Shown here: one piece after another, positions 1-10,013 of the stretch
How positions within the stretch are numbered: position 1 is the first letter of the stretch
Layout of the letters: each line of letters starts with the position of its first letter
DNA from: Cordylochernes scorpioides
Lineage: Eukaryota > Arthropoda > Arachnida > Pseudoscorpiones > Chernetidae
Reading direction: 5' to 3'
Assembly (NCBI GenBank): GCA_030710605.1
Contig: CP092874.1
Location: 40,922,963-40,986,962, forward strand
Length of the DNA: 64,000 nt
Position numbers and translations under genes: made by a program
The notes under the pieces: model-generated
Database searches by the model: none
What the model saw: the letters and a program-made list of their open reading frames with translations, nothing else
Told to the model about the DNA's origin: nothing

Positions 1-60
1 TCTCCCAAAAGAGGTGGCCTTTATTTTATAGAGGTCTCAGTATCCTCCCGGCAAAATTTT
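1..60 (-). repeat. Short dispersed repeat, copy 1 of 2
   Basis: The reverse complement of this stretch (core ATTTTGCCGGGAGGA followed by CTATAAAATAAAGG) matches 39056-39121 on the plus strand. Both copies are short and degenerate, and I cannot assign a superfamily. The remainder to about 370 is AT-rich with no recognisable coding sequence. Confidence 0.4.
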
Positions 61-369
61 CATCTAACATAAAAGTTTTAATTTTTATTGACATGTTTTA
101 ATCCTATTTTGTCACCACAAACGTTTTGGAAAAAAAAAATTGAATAAATAAATTAAACAAAATTCTCTATTCTTTAATACAGTAATTGACGAATAAACAT
201 TTAAAAAATATATATGCCATTTTTCAAAAAATTTGACTTTAAAAGCTTTTAGGTTGATTCCCAAAGGAATTTATCGAAGTTTTTTATAAATAAATATTTA
301 ACAGAAAGTTGCGGGAGAATGATATTCATATACCAAAAGTGGCATATCTTCCTTTAATTATGCGTCAAA

Positions 370-548
370 ACGTTGCACTTTGTTCATCACCCTAGCTGCG
401 GCTCTTTAGTTCGATACGCAAATATTATTTATGCGAGAATATACTATTTATTGTTGGCAATAAAAACATTTTGTGGCTCTATAAAAATATTGAAATTTTG
501 TAAATTGTAATTTCTGACTCTTCCGACTCCAAAGGTTGCCGACCCCTG
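370..548 (+). mobile_element. hAT-type element, right end only
   Basis: The segment ends in GGTTGCCGACCCCTG, the reverse complement of the CAGGGGTCGGCAACC terminus typical of many hAT elements, and is preceded by a GGCTCT-rich subterminal region. The matching left end is not found in the window, so the copy is 5' truncated or begins outside. The eight bases after the end, 549-556 (GTCTAGTG), would be the target duplication but have no partner here. Any ORF across 444-728 is on the opposite strand and is chance. Confidence 0.5.
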
Positions 549-625
549 GTCTAGTGGTTTGTGTTCATAGTCTTTAGAACCTGATATTAACTCGTTGAGA
601 AGGGAATTATTCAAAGATAATGATA

Positions 626-697
626 AAGGAGGATTTAGACAATTGGTGAATAGCCTAAGATCGTTGGGAAGATAAACCACTGATGAACCAAGTCCCC
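626..697 (+). repeat. Family X repeat, diverged copy with hammerhead-like strands
   Basis: A diverged member of family X. It keeps TTGGT followed by GAATA, a GGGAAG segment, then ACCA-CTGATGA-ACCAA and TCCCC, in the same order as the better copies at 29301 and 42698. The presumed stem II halves have changed from CTGGC/GCCAG to TTGGT/ACCAA and remain fully complementary. The presumed cleavage-site strand is not recognisable. Confidence 0.5.
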
Positions 698-699
698 AT

Positions 700-1180
700 C
701 TCAAATCCTTATCTTTCTTTAGTTTCACTTACTGTGGAAATTCCTCCTATCAAATAGATTCGAAATAGCACTGAATTCTCAAAATTGCGTTATGACGCTT
801 CTGTATACTAGTTTTATTTATTTATTTTTTAAGTATATGCTATATTCTATGTATATATTTTTTGTTATTGTTAAAACTATTTTATGTACATAGTTTCGAT
901 ATATATATATATATTTTAAATAAGGCTTATTTTGGATTGTAATAAGATTATTTATCAATCCGATATTTCGATGAACCAATCTTCCATTTGTTAAAACGAT
1001 TCTAGCAAACATACAATCACTACTGAATCTATACTTGTCTATACTCTCAATAATTTGAAAAATTTTCCCGGTCCCTTGATAATTACTCGATAAGTTGAAT
1101 AAAATCAATATTAATTGGTCCACTCGGTAATTTTAAGAAATAGCATCCTGCCACAAACGAACATTTAAAAATAACTGTAT
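700..1180. other. AT-rich stretch, no gene recognised
   Basis: No protein family is recognisable in any frame. One segment around 985-1040 (ATTTGTTAAAAC, TTCTAG, AAACAT) recurs in diverged form near 1229-1260, so both probably belong to one old interspersed repeat. A (TA)n tract lies near 898-915. Confidence 0.5.
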
Positions 1181-1183
1181 TTA

Positions 1184-1982
1184 GCGAATGTACCCGGCTT
1201 CGCCCGGTTTTTACCCGGTAAGTTTGCCTAACGAACATTTGTTAAAACTATTCTAGAAAACATCTAATCCACCAATATATAGATTTATAAACGTATATAA
1301 ATATTTTTATATGCGTTTAAATATATTTTTGAAACATAATTTTTTGTAAACATTTATTAAATTTTAAATAAGATATTTTCTTTAAATATATATTAATATT
1401 GAAATGCCAAGTTTTTTTTACAACGTCATTGGAATATTATATTACTAAATCCTCAAATTAAATACTAAATTTATTATACTTGGAGCACATTTTAGCAATT
1501 TTACAATTTATAAATGTAATTTCACCAGATACTGCGAGAGGCCCTGCTTGTGAGTGAAAGTAGAAATTTTGCAATTAAAATTGCAACGAATATTTATTTC
1601 AAATCAAATTCAAACCAGAAACCTTCCCAGTAGTATAGTAAATAAATTCCTAAAGTTTCACGGCGATTGGATAATCTTCCCTTTTAAAAACATTCATCGT
1701 GTAAACAAATTAACATTCATCGTGTAAATAAACTACGTGTAAAATTATTAACCTATCAAGTTCATTTATCGTCGCGACCAGTGCTGCGCCAAGCGGTAAA
1801 ACGCTGAAACTAACGCTTTTGATTTTACTTTTAAAAAAAGCACATTAACCTTTTTAGTTTTTGAATAGCCTATATGTTAATCGAAATCTTCAGCTACCTA
1901 CATGCGAAATTTCATAATGATTGATTCTGTAGATTTTGCGCAACGCGTTAACAAACATCGATTTTGGATTTTATTTTTATAG
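1184..1982 (+). repeat. Old interspersed repeat with CCCGGCTTCGCCCGG motif
   Basis: It begins with a small GC-rich hairpin (CCCGGCTTCGCCCGG) and carries two phrases, near 1658-1672 (AAAGTTTCACGGCGA) and 1901-1955 (GAAATTTCATAATGATT, then a GCGCAACGCG segment). Motifs of this kind are common at the ends of non-autonomous Helitron- or RTE-like repeats in arthropod genomes. Boundaries are approximate. The solo LTR at 1987 sits immediately after it. Confidence 0.4.
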
Positions 1983-1986
1983 ATAT

Positions 1987-2457
1987 TGTCGCGTATAAGG
2001 CCTCAAAACACCTACAACCTCCGCCAATAGATGGCGCTTTCGCCTGTTTCCGTCTGGAACTAGTGTGGATATCGCCGACTGCTGGTAGCAAAGGGGTTAA
2101 ATAGATGTTCATATTGGCTCTGGAGTGTAAATAATTGTAAATACCCGTTGAATGTCATTCTAGTTTTATGTAATGTGTAGTAAAAATGACAATAAAGGAG
2201 GAGTGTTTGAAGTCTTTGTGCCGCTTGCTGCCATGACTCTCTCCCCGACATCGCTGCTGCTACTCTTCTGGTAAGTCTCTCGTGTACCCCCACCAGTGGT
2301 AAGGCCGAGAGATACTACCAAAGGAAAGGAGATCCACCTGAGTGGTGTTTCTAGAAGGTCCTTGGGTGCTCTGCAGGGTAGAGCTGCAACGGGTAGGTGA
2401 TCCACGAAGGAAAAAGCGGCGTCGTCGCGGAAGAACCGGAGGGATCAAGCCGTGACA
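1987..2457 (+). mobile_element. Solo LTR of a gypsy-like element
   Basis: A 471-bp block starts TGTCGCG and ends CGTGACA, giving short inverted termini of the TG...CA type. It is flanked on both sides by ATAT (1983-1986 and 2458-2461), a 4-bp target duplication typical of many Ty3/gypsy elements. It is clearly richer in GC than its surroundings and contains a polyadenylation signal (AATAAA near 2192). No internal region is attached, so this is the product of LTR-LTR recombination. ORFs in it are not coding. Confidence 0.75.
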
Positions 2458-2461
2458 ATAT

Positions 2462-2904
2462 AAAGGAAAGAATAATACAAGTGCAAATACATTAGTTGGT
2501 ACAAGGAAATACCCTGACGAAGATAAACGTCTTTTAGTTGAAAAAAATTAAGATTACTCACCAGATGAAATTACTTTAAGTTAATTACCATTCAAAATGT
2601 TGCATTAATTTTATTTATACATTTTAAATCAATGTTTACATGGCGCCTTTTATTCTTAACGTTTTCTATGATGATGATATATATTTTTATAATACACAGA
2701 AGACAGTTTGAAAAGAAACTTGTATGTACACAAGTATATAATATATATACACATAAGTTTATAATGTTTTAGTATTGTTTTTGTTGTTTTTATGTAGACA
2801 TATATACCAAGATTTGTTTTGTATAATTGCTATAAAAAATAAATAACATGCAGAGTTAAATTGGTTACGGATTCATCCTTCTAACTGACTTTAATTAAAT
2901 AACA
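2462..2904 (+). repeat. Probable 5' LTR region of Copia-B
   Basis: The stretch upstream of the Copia-B primer site (2907-2920) should be its 5' LTR. Its end is placed at about 2904 (AACA) by analogy with Copia-A, where the LTR ends ACAACA three bases before the same primer site. The start is uncertain (perhaps near 2598). The matching 3' LTR is missing because the 3' end of the element falls in the assembly gap. Confidence 0.4.
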
Positions 2905-2906
2905 CT

Positions 2907-2920
2907 GATTATGAAACTGA
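2907..2920 (+). promoter_or_regulatory. Copia-B primer binding site (tRNA-Met anticodon arm)
   Basis: GATTATGAAACTGA matches the primer site of Copia-A (AGATTATGAGACTGA at 17627) with one substitution. The Copia-A version is complementary to the anticodon arm of elongator tRNA-Met, which suggests a half-tRNA primer, as known for Drosophila copia (there from initiator tRNA-Met). Confidence 0.5.
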
Positions 2921-3046
2921 AGGATCAAAAATAAAAATAAATAAAAAGTATATTTAACATCGTCAGGTAATAATATTGATTATACCTTTTAAAATCAGCC
3001 ATGGACAGAATAACGTTTTCAAAGTTAAACAACTCGAATTATAATA

Positions 3047-4539
3047 CACTGGTGTCCAAAAAAATAGGAAACTCAACCAATATTGAAATTTCTCAAAAGC
3101 TAATTTATTAACAAATATAAAATTTAGTATACAAATAGTTTAAACTATGGAGAATTTTACTAGCTATATGAAAATTAAAAAAATGTTTGAAATTATGAAA
3201 TATGCAAATATTACCAACATACCCAAAGCTAAGGTTCCAAATCTTAAAGAAATAAGATATCAATAAGGAGTATGATCACCTCTAACAGCTATCAAGGTCT
3301 CACAGCGAGCCCTCATACTGTTTACCAGGCTTTGGAGGAGGTCCAGGGGTAGTAAACCCCACTCCTCCAATAGAGCAGTTCTTAGATCAACGAGGGTTCT
3401 GGGAGAGGGGTGACGAGCTCCAATACGCCTCCCTAGAGCATCCCACACATGCTCTATTGGATTCAGGTCCGGAGATCTGGCTGGCCAATCCATCCTTCGA
3501 ATATTCTCACTCTGGAGATATTCATTGACTAGCCTAGCCCTATGTGGACGAGCATTATCGTCCATTAAAATTAAATTGTGACCAATTTGATCTCTATAAG
3601 GTCTTAGATAGGGCTCAAGGATCTCGTCCCTGTACCTTTGGGCAGTTAAAGTGCCCCCAGAAAAAAATGTGGAGGGGTGTGCGTCTGCTAGAACTGATGC
3701 CAGCCCAGACTAAGAGACTGCCCCCTCTAAAACTGTCCATTTCCCTGATGTTACTGGGATGATAGCGGGTTCCAGGCTCCCTCCAGATGAATACTCGTCG
3801 ATATTCTGTGTTTAAACTAAATCTTGACTCGTCACTGAAGAGAACATTGGCCCACTGATCATGAGTCCAGGCGTGATGTTCCAAGCACCAATTCAAGCGG
3901 GCTCTCCTGTGAGCAGAGGTTAAAGGGATACAGACCATTTGTCGTATTGCATAAAGATCACCTTCGTGAAGCCTTCGGTAAACAGTTTGTCTTGAAATTC
4001 TCGTTCCAGTAGCACTTGAGAGTTCATTAGAGAGTTGAATAGCTGTCATCTCCCTATGGCGCTTGGCAGTTACGACCAGATAACGATCTTCAGAGGTAGC
4101 TGTTTTTCTTTTTCTACCAGAACCTTCTTTTCTTTTGATGGTTCCTGTCTCAATGAACTGTTTCCATATTTTGCTGACCACAGATTTATTCACATTTAGC
4201 CACTTTTCTACTTCAACTTTTGATTGCCCTGCCTCCATTCTTCCAACAGCTCTCCATTTCAAATCATCTGCTAAAATTTTTCGTAAACTCATAATTAACT
4301 AAGGATTAAATAAAATTATAATTGGACAATTCTTAGATGGGTTAAACGACACGCCAACTAGCACACTTATAAAGACAAGCAAATATTTGCATATTTTCAA
4401 TATTACCGAATCGAATGGTTGCGATAAATAAATTCTACGACTTAAAATACCTAATTAAATTACTTTTTAGCTTTTAGCGCTGTATATTTTAAAACATATC
4501 ATTAAAAAACAAAAGTTTCTTATTTTTTGGACACCAGTG
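3047..4539 (-). mobile_element. Tc1 family DNA transposon
   Basis: A 1493-bp element with terminal inverted repeats starting CACTGGTGTCC, about 27 bp long with few mismatches between the ends. It is flanked by TA on both sides (3045-3046 and 4540-4541), the target duplication of the IS630-Tc1-mariner superfamily. The transposase gene runs on the minus strand. The insertion lies in the gag of Copia-B, so it is younger than that element. Confidence 0.95.
3260..4292 (-). pseudogene. Tc1 transposase, one frameshift
   Basis: DDE transposase that cuts and pastes its own element in the nucleus. The N-terminal part (3615-4292, starting MSLRKILADDL) holds the paired helix-turn-helix region and the first catalytic Asp (LFSDESRF). 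The C-terminal part (3260-3565) holds the second Asp (MDDNARPHRA) and the Glu (NPIEHVWD), with 34 residues between them, i.e. DD34E of the Tc1 family. The halves are in different frames: one extra base in a T run near 3660-3667 (as read on the minus strand) explains the break. Otherwise the protein looks nearly complete, about 340 residues, so the copy is fairly young or the indel is a sequencing error. Confidence 0.9.
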
Positions 4540-5299
4540 TATTTGGAAGTTTAGAATGAAAATGCTTTTAATTAAAGAAGGCGTTTGGATATTATAAATA
4601 CTCCTAAGCCTGAAAACGATGGTCCAGCATTAAATGAGTGGAATAACAAAAACGATCAAGCTATGGCTAATATATGTCTTTTAGTTGAAGATAACCAACT
4701 GGTTTACATAAGCAAATTAAAGACAGCTGGTGACATTTGGAATGCTTTAAAGAATTTATATGAACGATCAAATTTGTCGAATAAATTATTTCTATTGAGA
4801 AAATTATACAGAATGAAACTTGAATCAAACTCAACCATGCAAGACTTTATTCAAGATACAATAGAAATTGTTGAAAAACTTACAGATCTTGGTGAAGAAA
4901 TTAAAGATGATCACATAGTTGCTATATTGCTGTGTGGATTACCAGAATAATATGAATCGTTGATTACAGCTCTAGAATCTAGGCAAGAAATAGAAAAAAC
5001 TTTAAACTATGTAAAATGAAAATTAATAGATGAGTATGACGGCAGAAAAGAAAGAAGTACATTTAATCAAGGTTATTGTGAGCAAGCAATGAAAAGTTTG
5101 AATAAGAAACGCCAAACTATAATATGTCATTATTGCTCAAAACCGGGTATTTCAAAAAGGAATGTTTAAATTTAAAGCTGATCAACGTGAAATCAAAATA
5201 AAAATAGAAGAAAAAATAATTATTCATATTTTCCCGCAAATAACCTGCCACGTGAACAAAATTCTCATGATAAATCACCCTTTTGTTTTAATGCTTTAA

Positions 5300-6715
5300 T
5301 AGATTATACAAGTAATGGCTGGTGTATTGATTCTGGTGCGTCAATGCATGACTGGAGATAAGTGATTTTTTAATAAAATATACCAAAATAGAGAGGATAA
5401 AATATTTCTTCCAGATGGGAAATCCATGAATGCTGAATTAATTGGAGAAGGCTACATCACCTGTGCATTGCATAATGAAAGTCCCAAACAGAATTTGGTA
5501 AAGAACGTCCTATATGTGCCAGGAATGAAGGAAAATCTACTCTCTGTTAATAGGTTAACTCAATTGGATTTTGAAGTTAATTTCAAAAGGAATATCTGCG
5601 AAATCAAAAGAGATGGAAAATTATGTGGTTTAAAAATAACGTCTCAAATATATATTTATTGAACACCGGAGAAAAATTAAATTTTGTGAGTGATGGTGAA
5701 TGTAAAAATTACATTCATATATGGCACAAGAGATTAGGGCATCGAGAATCAGATGCAATTGAATTTCTAATGAAGAATAAAATGGCAAGAGGAATTTTCA
5801 TAAAGCCATGCAAAAGTAATGGGAATTTGATTTGCGGAAGTTCCAGAATAACTAGACAACCGTATCCAAAGGAAACACAATATGAATCTACAAAACCTTT
5901 AGATTTAGTGCATACAGATTTATGCGGACCATAGGAATAGATATTCTTTAACCTTTATTGATGAATTTTCCAGATACACAACTATTTTTCTTTTGAAAAT
6001 AAGAACGAAGTTTTTAATAATTTAAAGGACTACTCAGCCTTTGTAAAAAAAAAAACAAGTTCAAAACAAAATTTAAAACACTTAGGTCAGATAATGGCGG
6101 TGAATAACAATCAACCTCTATGCAGGGAATTTTGAAACATGGATGTATTCGCCATCAAACTTCCGCACCATATTGCCCACAACAGAATGGAATAGCTGAA
6201 ATAAAAAATAGATCTCTAGTTGAAAAGACAATGCTAAATGAATCTGGCTTAGATTTTAAATATTGGGGTGAGCCAATTTTAACTGCTAACTATTTACAAA
6301 ACAGACTTCCTACCAGAAAGCTTACAAAAACTCCATATGAATTGTGGAATGGTATAACTCCAAAATTAAATCATCTGAGAATCTTTGGATCGAAGCTTAT
6401 GTCTATACAAGAAGAATACAAGAATAATTATTAAATTTGAACAAATTGCTTTGGAATATATATTTGTTGGATACTCCCAAAGATCTAAAGCCCACAGAAT
6501 CCTCTTTCCTGAAACCAACAAAATAATAATTAGCAGATATGTTGCATTTATTGAAAACTTTGATAGAAATTCTGTAAAAGATATAAATGAAGACTTCAAT
6601 ATTGTGGACCTGAACCTTTTCAATAACCCGCAAATAGAGGAAACTAATGATCATCATGTAAATGAAGATATACATGAAGATGACCTACAACTTTCAGTGT
6701 CAGCTTCATCATTGT
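5300..6715 (+). pseudogene. pol: Copia-B protease and integrase remnant
   Basis: A degraded pol segment. A protease-like motif (GWCIDSGASMH) lies at about 5315-5345. The region 5426-5662 matches the strand-rich part between protease and integrase (VLYVPGMKENLLSVNRL). The integrase zinc domain is at 5700-5860 (WHKRLGHRESDAI), followed by DLVHTDLCGP, the first catalytic Asp region, then a degraded core (RSDNGGE near 6085) and PYCPQQNGIAE at 6170-6200 with the catalytic Glu. A run of frameshifts and stops separates these pieces. Confidence 0.75.
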
Positions 6716-7391
6716 GAAGATCTCAGAGATCAACCAAAGGAATACCTCCACAGAGATACAGCCTTCACGCAAATTATGCATCTATTAGAGAACCTCTCAA
6801 TTGGAATGAATTAGAGAATCTTCCTTTAGACGAGAAAAAAATGGCTAAAGGCTTCAGAAGAAGAGATGAAATCTCTTATAGAAAATGATATGTGAACTTT
6901 GATTGATCTCCCGCCTGGACAGGAAGCATTAGAGGATTTAAATGGATTTTTAAAGATAAATACAATCAAGATGGAAATGTTGAAAGGTTTAAGGCAAGAT
7001 TGGTTGCTAAAGGGTTTAATAAAAAAATATGGTAATGATTACAACGAAACCTTTGCCCCTGTGACAAAATTGACTACATTAAGAACTATGTTTTCTATCG
7101 CAGCATCTAAAAAATTAATCATTAGACATTATAACATTAAAACGTCCTTGCTATATGGGGAGTTAATGGAAGAGATATTCATGGATCAACCAGAGGGATA
7201 TATTCATATAGGGAAGAAAAATCTAGTTCGTAAACTTAAAAAATAAATTTATGGGCTAAACAATCAGCAAGATCCTGGAACCAGAAAATTAATGGAATTT
7301 CAAGGACCTTAGGATTTTCTCAAGCAAAGTCGGATCCCTGTCTTTATACTAATAGACAATTTGGAGATATGATATATTTGATCATATATAT
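6716..7391 (+). pseudogene. pol: Copia-B reverse transcriptase, N-terminal part
   Basis: Degraded RT with the usual copia landmarks: RLVAKGF-type segment near 6995-7020, YNETFAPVTKL at 7040-7070 and the DVKTAFLHG equivalent mutated to NIKTSLLYG (about 7132-7160), so the first catalytic Asp is lost here. It ends at the Gypsy-A insertion inside the YVDD box. The reading resumes at 11709. Confidence 0.75.
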
Positions 7392-7705
7392 TGAGACGTT
7401 ACAGAAACAATTTTCAATTGTACATAAATTCCTTTAAAATGTTACTTTAATTTTTCATATGTTTATTTTCATTTTTATTTTCCATTCATCAAAAGTCAAT
7501 GATGTACATACTAAATTAGTAAAAACTCAATAAAAACGATATGTAAAAATACACAAAAACAAATGGCTTGTAAAAGAAAGCAGCAATAAATGAGTTTAGG
7601 CAAAATGTCTATTTCATTAACAAACATTTCACTTTTAAAATAATAAACTTTAAAAATAAAGTTTTACTAAACTAAAATTAGCGTTTTAAAAATAAAAACG
7701 TGGCA
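7392..7705 (+). repeat. Gypsy-A 5' LTR
   Basis: Runs from TGAGACG to GTGGCA, 314 bp. It reads identical to 11395-11708. AATAAA signals occur within it, for example near 7585. Confidence 0.95.
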
Positions 7706-7707
7706 TT

Positions 7708-7718
7708 TGGCGCAGTCG
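7708..7718 (+). promoter_or_regulatory. Gypsy-A primer binding site (tRNA-Ser)
   Basis: TGGCGCAGTCG begins two bases after the 5' LTR. It is complementary to the 3' end (CGACTGCGCCA) of arthropod-type tRNA-Ser, the same primer class reported for the 17.6 and 297 elements. Confidence 0.7.
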
Positions 7719-7739
7719 AAAAGGATACGGAAAAAGAAA

Positions 7740-8213
7740 ATGGCGGAAAATCCAAACAACCGGTTGCAAAAGTTCAACGGCTCGAAGTCGGCAATTAGGC
7801 CTGAGTCATGGATCAAATTATATGATTTTGAAAATAATTCTTTAAAGGAAGATGAAAAAATCAAAAATCTTATGTACTACTTGACAGATTCAGCACTTGA
7901 ATGGTATGCAGACGAGATTATTTCAAATCCTGCAATAAAAAGATGGGAAGTTGTAAAGGAAAAGTTGATTCAAAGATTTGGTTCATACAACGCAAATCCA
8001 ATTGTCTCAGCATCACATCGAAGATTAAAACGAGAAGAATCAATAGAAAATTATTTTCAAGATAAAATTCGCCTGTTAAATCAAACCCATCTAACGAAGG
8101 AGGAAAAAATACATTTATTAACAGACGGACTTCCAAATGATTGGAAAGATTTAATTGTGGCTGCACAGCCAACTGACACCACGAAATGGTTTCCATATCG
8201 CAGCTTCAATTGA
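7740..8213 (+). CDS. gag: Gypsy-A Gag, N-terminal part
   Basis: The start is the ATG at 7740 (MAENPNNRLQKFNGS); the frame is open further upstream only through the primer site and has no ATG there. It encodes a retrotransposon Gag core (ALEWYADEII, RRLKREESIENYFQDKIRLL, LLTDGLPNDW), the structural shell protein that packages the element RNA. The frame fails near 8185-8195, where one extra base shifts into the reading used by the next segment (8155-8754). The stop at 8213 is a consequence. The break lies upstream of the zinc-binding region, so it does not look like a programmed gag-pol shift. Confidence 0.85.
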   Translation: MAENPNNRLQKFNGSKSAIRPESWIKLYDFENNSLKEDEKIKNLMYYLTDSALEWYADEIISNPAIKRWEVVKEKLIQRFGSYNANPIVSASHRRLKREESIENYFQDKIRLLNQTHLTKEEKIHLLTDGLPNDWKDLIVAAQPTDTTKWFPYRSFN

Positions 8214-8754
8214 ACAAAATAGGGCTTCAATTCAGTTTAAGCCTAAAAACAAAATACATCTCGCGACAAAAAATAATGATAATAGAAAAAATGTTTGCCC
8301 ATTCTGGTGTCCAATATGTTCGAAAAAAGGAATAAAAATTAAACATTGGGTCACAGATTGTGAGGATTATGATCCTAATTATAAAAAGGATAGGCCTAAT
8401 CAAAACACTTCAGTGAAACAAGTATGCGGAGCCCCGGAATTGTTGAATGTAAGTACTTTGACAAATACCCCTACACAAGGAGCTTTCAAGCTTATCAACA
8501 TAAGTGTTGAAGTAAATGGAATTCCTGTGCAAGCATTTGTGGATACTGGAGCAACAGTATCAATAATCAATTGGCGATTGTTCAAGCGAACCCGTCTTCA
8601 ACTTCAACCAAATTCAGACATTCACATCAGCCAAGCGGATGGTGTTACCAGGACATGTGGAAGCCTTCAGACCAAGGTAAGAATAGATAAACTAATTAAA
8701 CCTGTAACTCTCCATGTAATGAAGAACTTTAAATATCCACTCTTGATCGATTAG
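8155..8754 (+). CDS. Gypsy-A Gag zinc region and protease
   Basis: This continues Gag after the one-base shift. It holds a Cys/His cluster (CPICSKKG ... CEDYD, residues about 50-70) that is an atypical zinc knuckle, then an aspartic protease with AFVDTGATVSII (about residues 125-136), the D[ST]GA active site. The ATG at 8155 is not a credible start because it overlaps Gag in another frame. The segment stops at 8752-8754, where a one-base loss just before (8746-8750) moves the true frame into the pol reading. Confidence 0.8.
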   Translation: MWLHSQLTPRNGFHIAASIEQNRASIQFKPKNKIHLATKNNDNRKNVCPFWCPICSKKGIKIKHWVTDCEDYDPNYKKDRPNQNTSVKQVCGAPELLNVSTLTNTPTQGAFKLINISVEVNGIPVQAFVDTGATVSIINWRLFKRTRLQLQPNSDIHISQADGVTRTCGSLQTKVRIDKLIKPVTLHVMKNFKYPLLID

Positions 8755-10013
8755 ATGTTGCATCTCTTTTTAATCTTTTAATAGATGTCAAAGACAAAAC
8801 AATTTACACCAAATTTGATGGATTACAAAATCCAATTCTTGTAAATCATCTAGAAGAGATAAGAGAACATGAATTAAAAAATTACTTGAACACAATAGGA
8901 ATGTATTTTGTCAGCATGCCTATTGATTTGGGAAAAGTAGCTATACAACATAAGATCATCACGAAAAGTGAACAACCAATTTCTCTTAGACCCTATCGTC
9001 GTCCTCTAAAAGAGTATGAAGAGATAGCTGAACAAGTTAAAGAACTTCTCGAACACAAGTTAATAAGAATTTCAGATTCTCCTTGGGCATTTCCTGTTGT
9101 TATGGTTCCCAAGAAGGATGGAAATAAAAGGATGTGCATTGATTACAGACGTCTTAATGAGATCACACTGGATGACAGGCAACCCCTACCTCACATACAG
9201 GACATGTTTGATCGATTGCATGGATCCAGATTCTTCTCTACCCTTGATGTTGCATGGGGTTATTGGCAGATCGAAATGGACCCGCAATCTATTCAAAAAA
9301 CTGCATTCGTCACAAACGATGGTCATTATGAGTTTTTAGTGATGCCCTTTGGTTTAAAAAATGCTGCTTCAACGTTTCAAAGGATAATCCAACATATTCT
9401 AGGTGAATTATTATGGAAAGGAACTTGCTCTTTCCAAGATGACATATTGGTGTACACGAAAACATGGCAAGAGCACATAGAGCTTCTTAGTAAAGTTTTT
9501 GACAAATTAAGACAGTACAACATGAAATTAAAATTGTCGAAATGTATTTTTGGAAGAACTGAAGTAAAATACCTCGGACATATCATCAGTCACAATCAAT
9601 TAAAACCTGATCCAGGAAAAGTAAAATCTAGTCAAGACTTTCCAAGACCTGATACTGTAAAGAAAGTTCGTCAGTTCATGGGATTGGCAAATTATTACAG
9701 AAAATTTGTGAAGGACTTTTCTAAAATTTCATTCCCCTTGGTTCGACTCACTCGGAAGAATCAGCCCTTCATCTGGAATGAGGAAGTAGAGGAGTCATTC
9801 GCTAAACTTAAAATGGCACTATCTACAAAACCTGTCCTTGCTATTTACAACCCGGACTACCCCTCTAAAGTTTATACAGATGCCTCCAAATATGGAATTG
9901 GAGCAATCCTAACACAAATTGGTCCAGACAATGAGGAACATGTAATTGTTATTACTCCAAAGCACTGCAACCACACCAAGAGAATTATTCTGCTTATGAG
10001 ATGGAATGCCTAG
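8751..10013 (+). CDS. pol: Gypsy-A reverse transcriptase and start of RNase H
   Basis: Copies element RNA into DNA in the cytoplasmic particle. RT blocks are in order: VMVPKKDGNKRMCIDYRRLN (finger), FFSTLDVAWGYWQI with the first Asp, VMPFGLKNAASTFQR, then SFQDDILVYT as the catalytic box; this is FQDD, where most gypsy RTs have YxDD. Next come the thumb (YLGHIIS) and the connection. RNase H begins with VYTDASKYGIGAIL. A one-base loss near 9943-9950 puts the end of RNase H in the next ORF. The frame from protease is continuous apart from the single base lost at about 8748. Confidence 0.9.
   Translation, partial: LDVASLFNLLIDVKDKTIYTKFDGLQNPILVNHLEEIREHELKNYLNTIGMYFVSMPIDLGKVAIQHKIITKSEQPISLRPYRRPLKEYEEIAEQVKELLEHKLIRISDSPWAFPVVMVPKKDGNKRMCIDYRRLNEITLDDRQPLPHIQDMFDRLHGSRFFSTLDVAWGYWQIEMDPQSIQKTAFVTNDGHYEFLVMPFGLKNAASTFQRIIQHILGELLWKGTCSFQDDILVYTKTWQEHIELLSKVFDKLRQYNMKLKLSKCIFGRTEVKYLGHIISHNQLKPDPGKVKSSQDFPRPDTVKKVRQFMGLANYYRKFVKDFSKISFPLVRLTRKNQPFIWNEEVEESFAKLKMALSTKPVLAIYNPDYPSKVYTDASKYGIGAILTQIGPDNEEHVIVITPKHCNHTKRIILLMRWNA

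Larger units (their letters stand above)
3001..5170 (+). pseudogene. gag: Copia-B gag, interrupted by a Tc1 element
   Basis: Gag begins with ATG at 3001 and is cut after about 15 codons by the Tc1 at 3047-4539, then resumes at 4542. If the transposon and one TA are disregarded, the frame passes through a YNIW-type motif like that of Copia-A gag. The longest remaining open stretch is 4585-4950 and shows the UBN2-type gag fold signature (NLYERSNLSNKLFLLRKLY, then ILLCGLPE). A degraded zinc knuckle (CHYCSKPG) lies near 5127-5150. In-frame stops occur after LCGLPE and near 5018. Confidence 0.75.

Noticed and set aside
444-728. 94-codon minus-strand ORF as a gene.
   Set aside because: It spans a hAT terminus and a family X copy, both non-coding.
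2060-2448. Three overlapping minus-strand ORFs as genes.
   Set aside because: They lie in a GC-richer solo LTR with clear target duplications; the open frames follow from composition.
8155-8213. Overlap of the first two Gypsy-A frames as a programmed gag-pol frameshift.
   Set aside because: The shift lies before the zinc-binding region rather than after Gag, and one extra base explains it.
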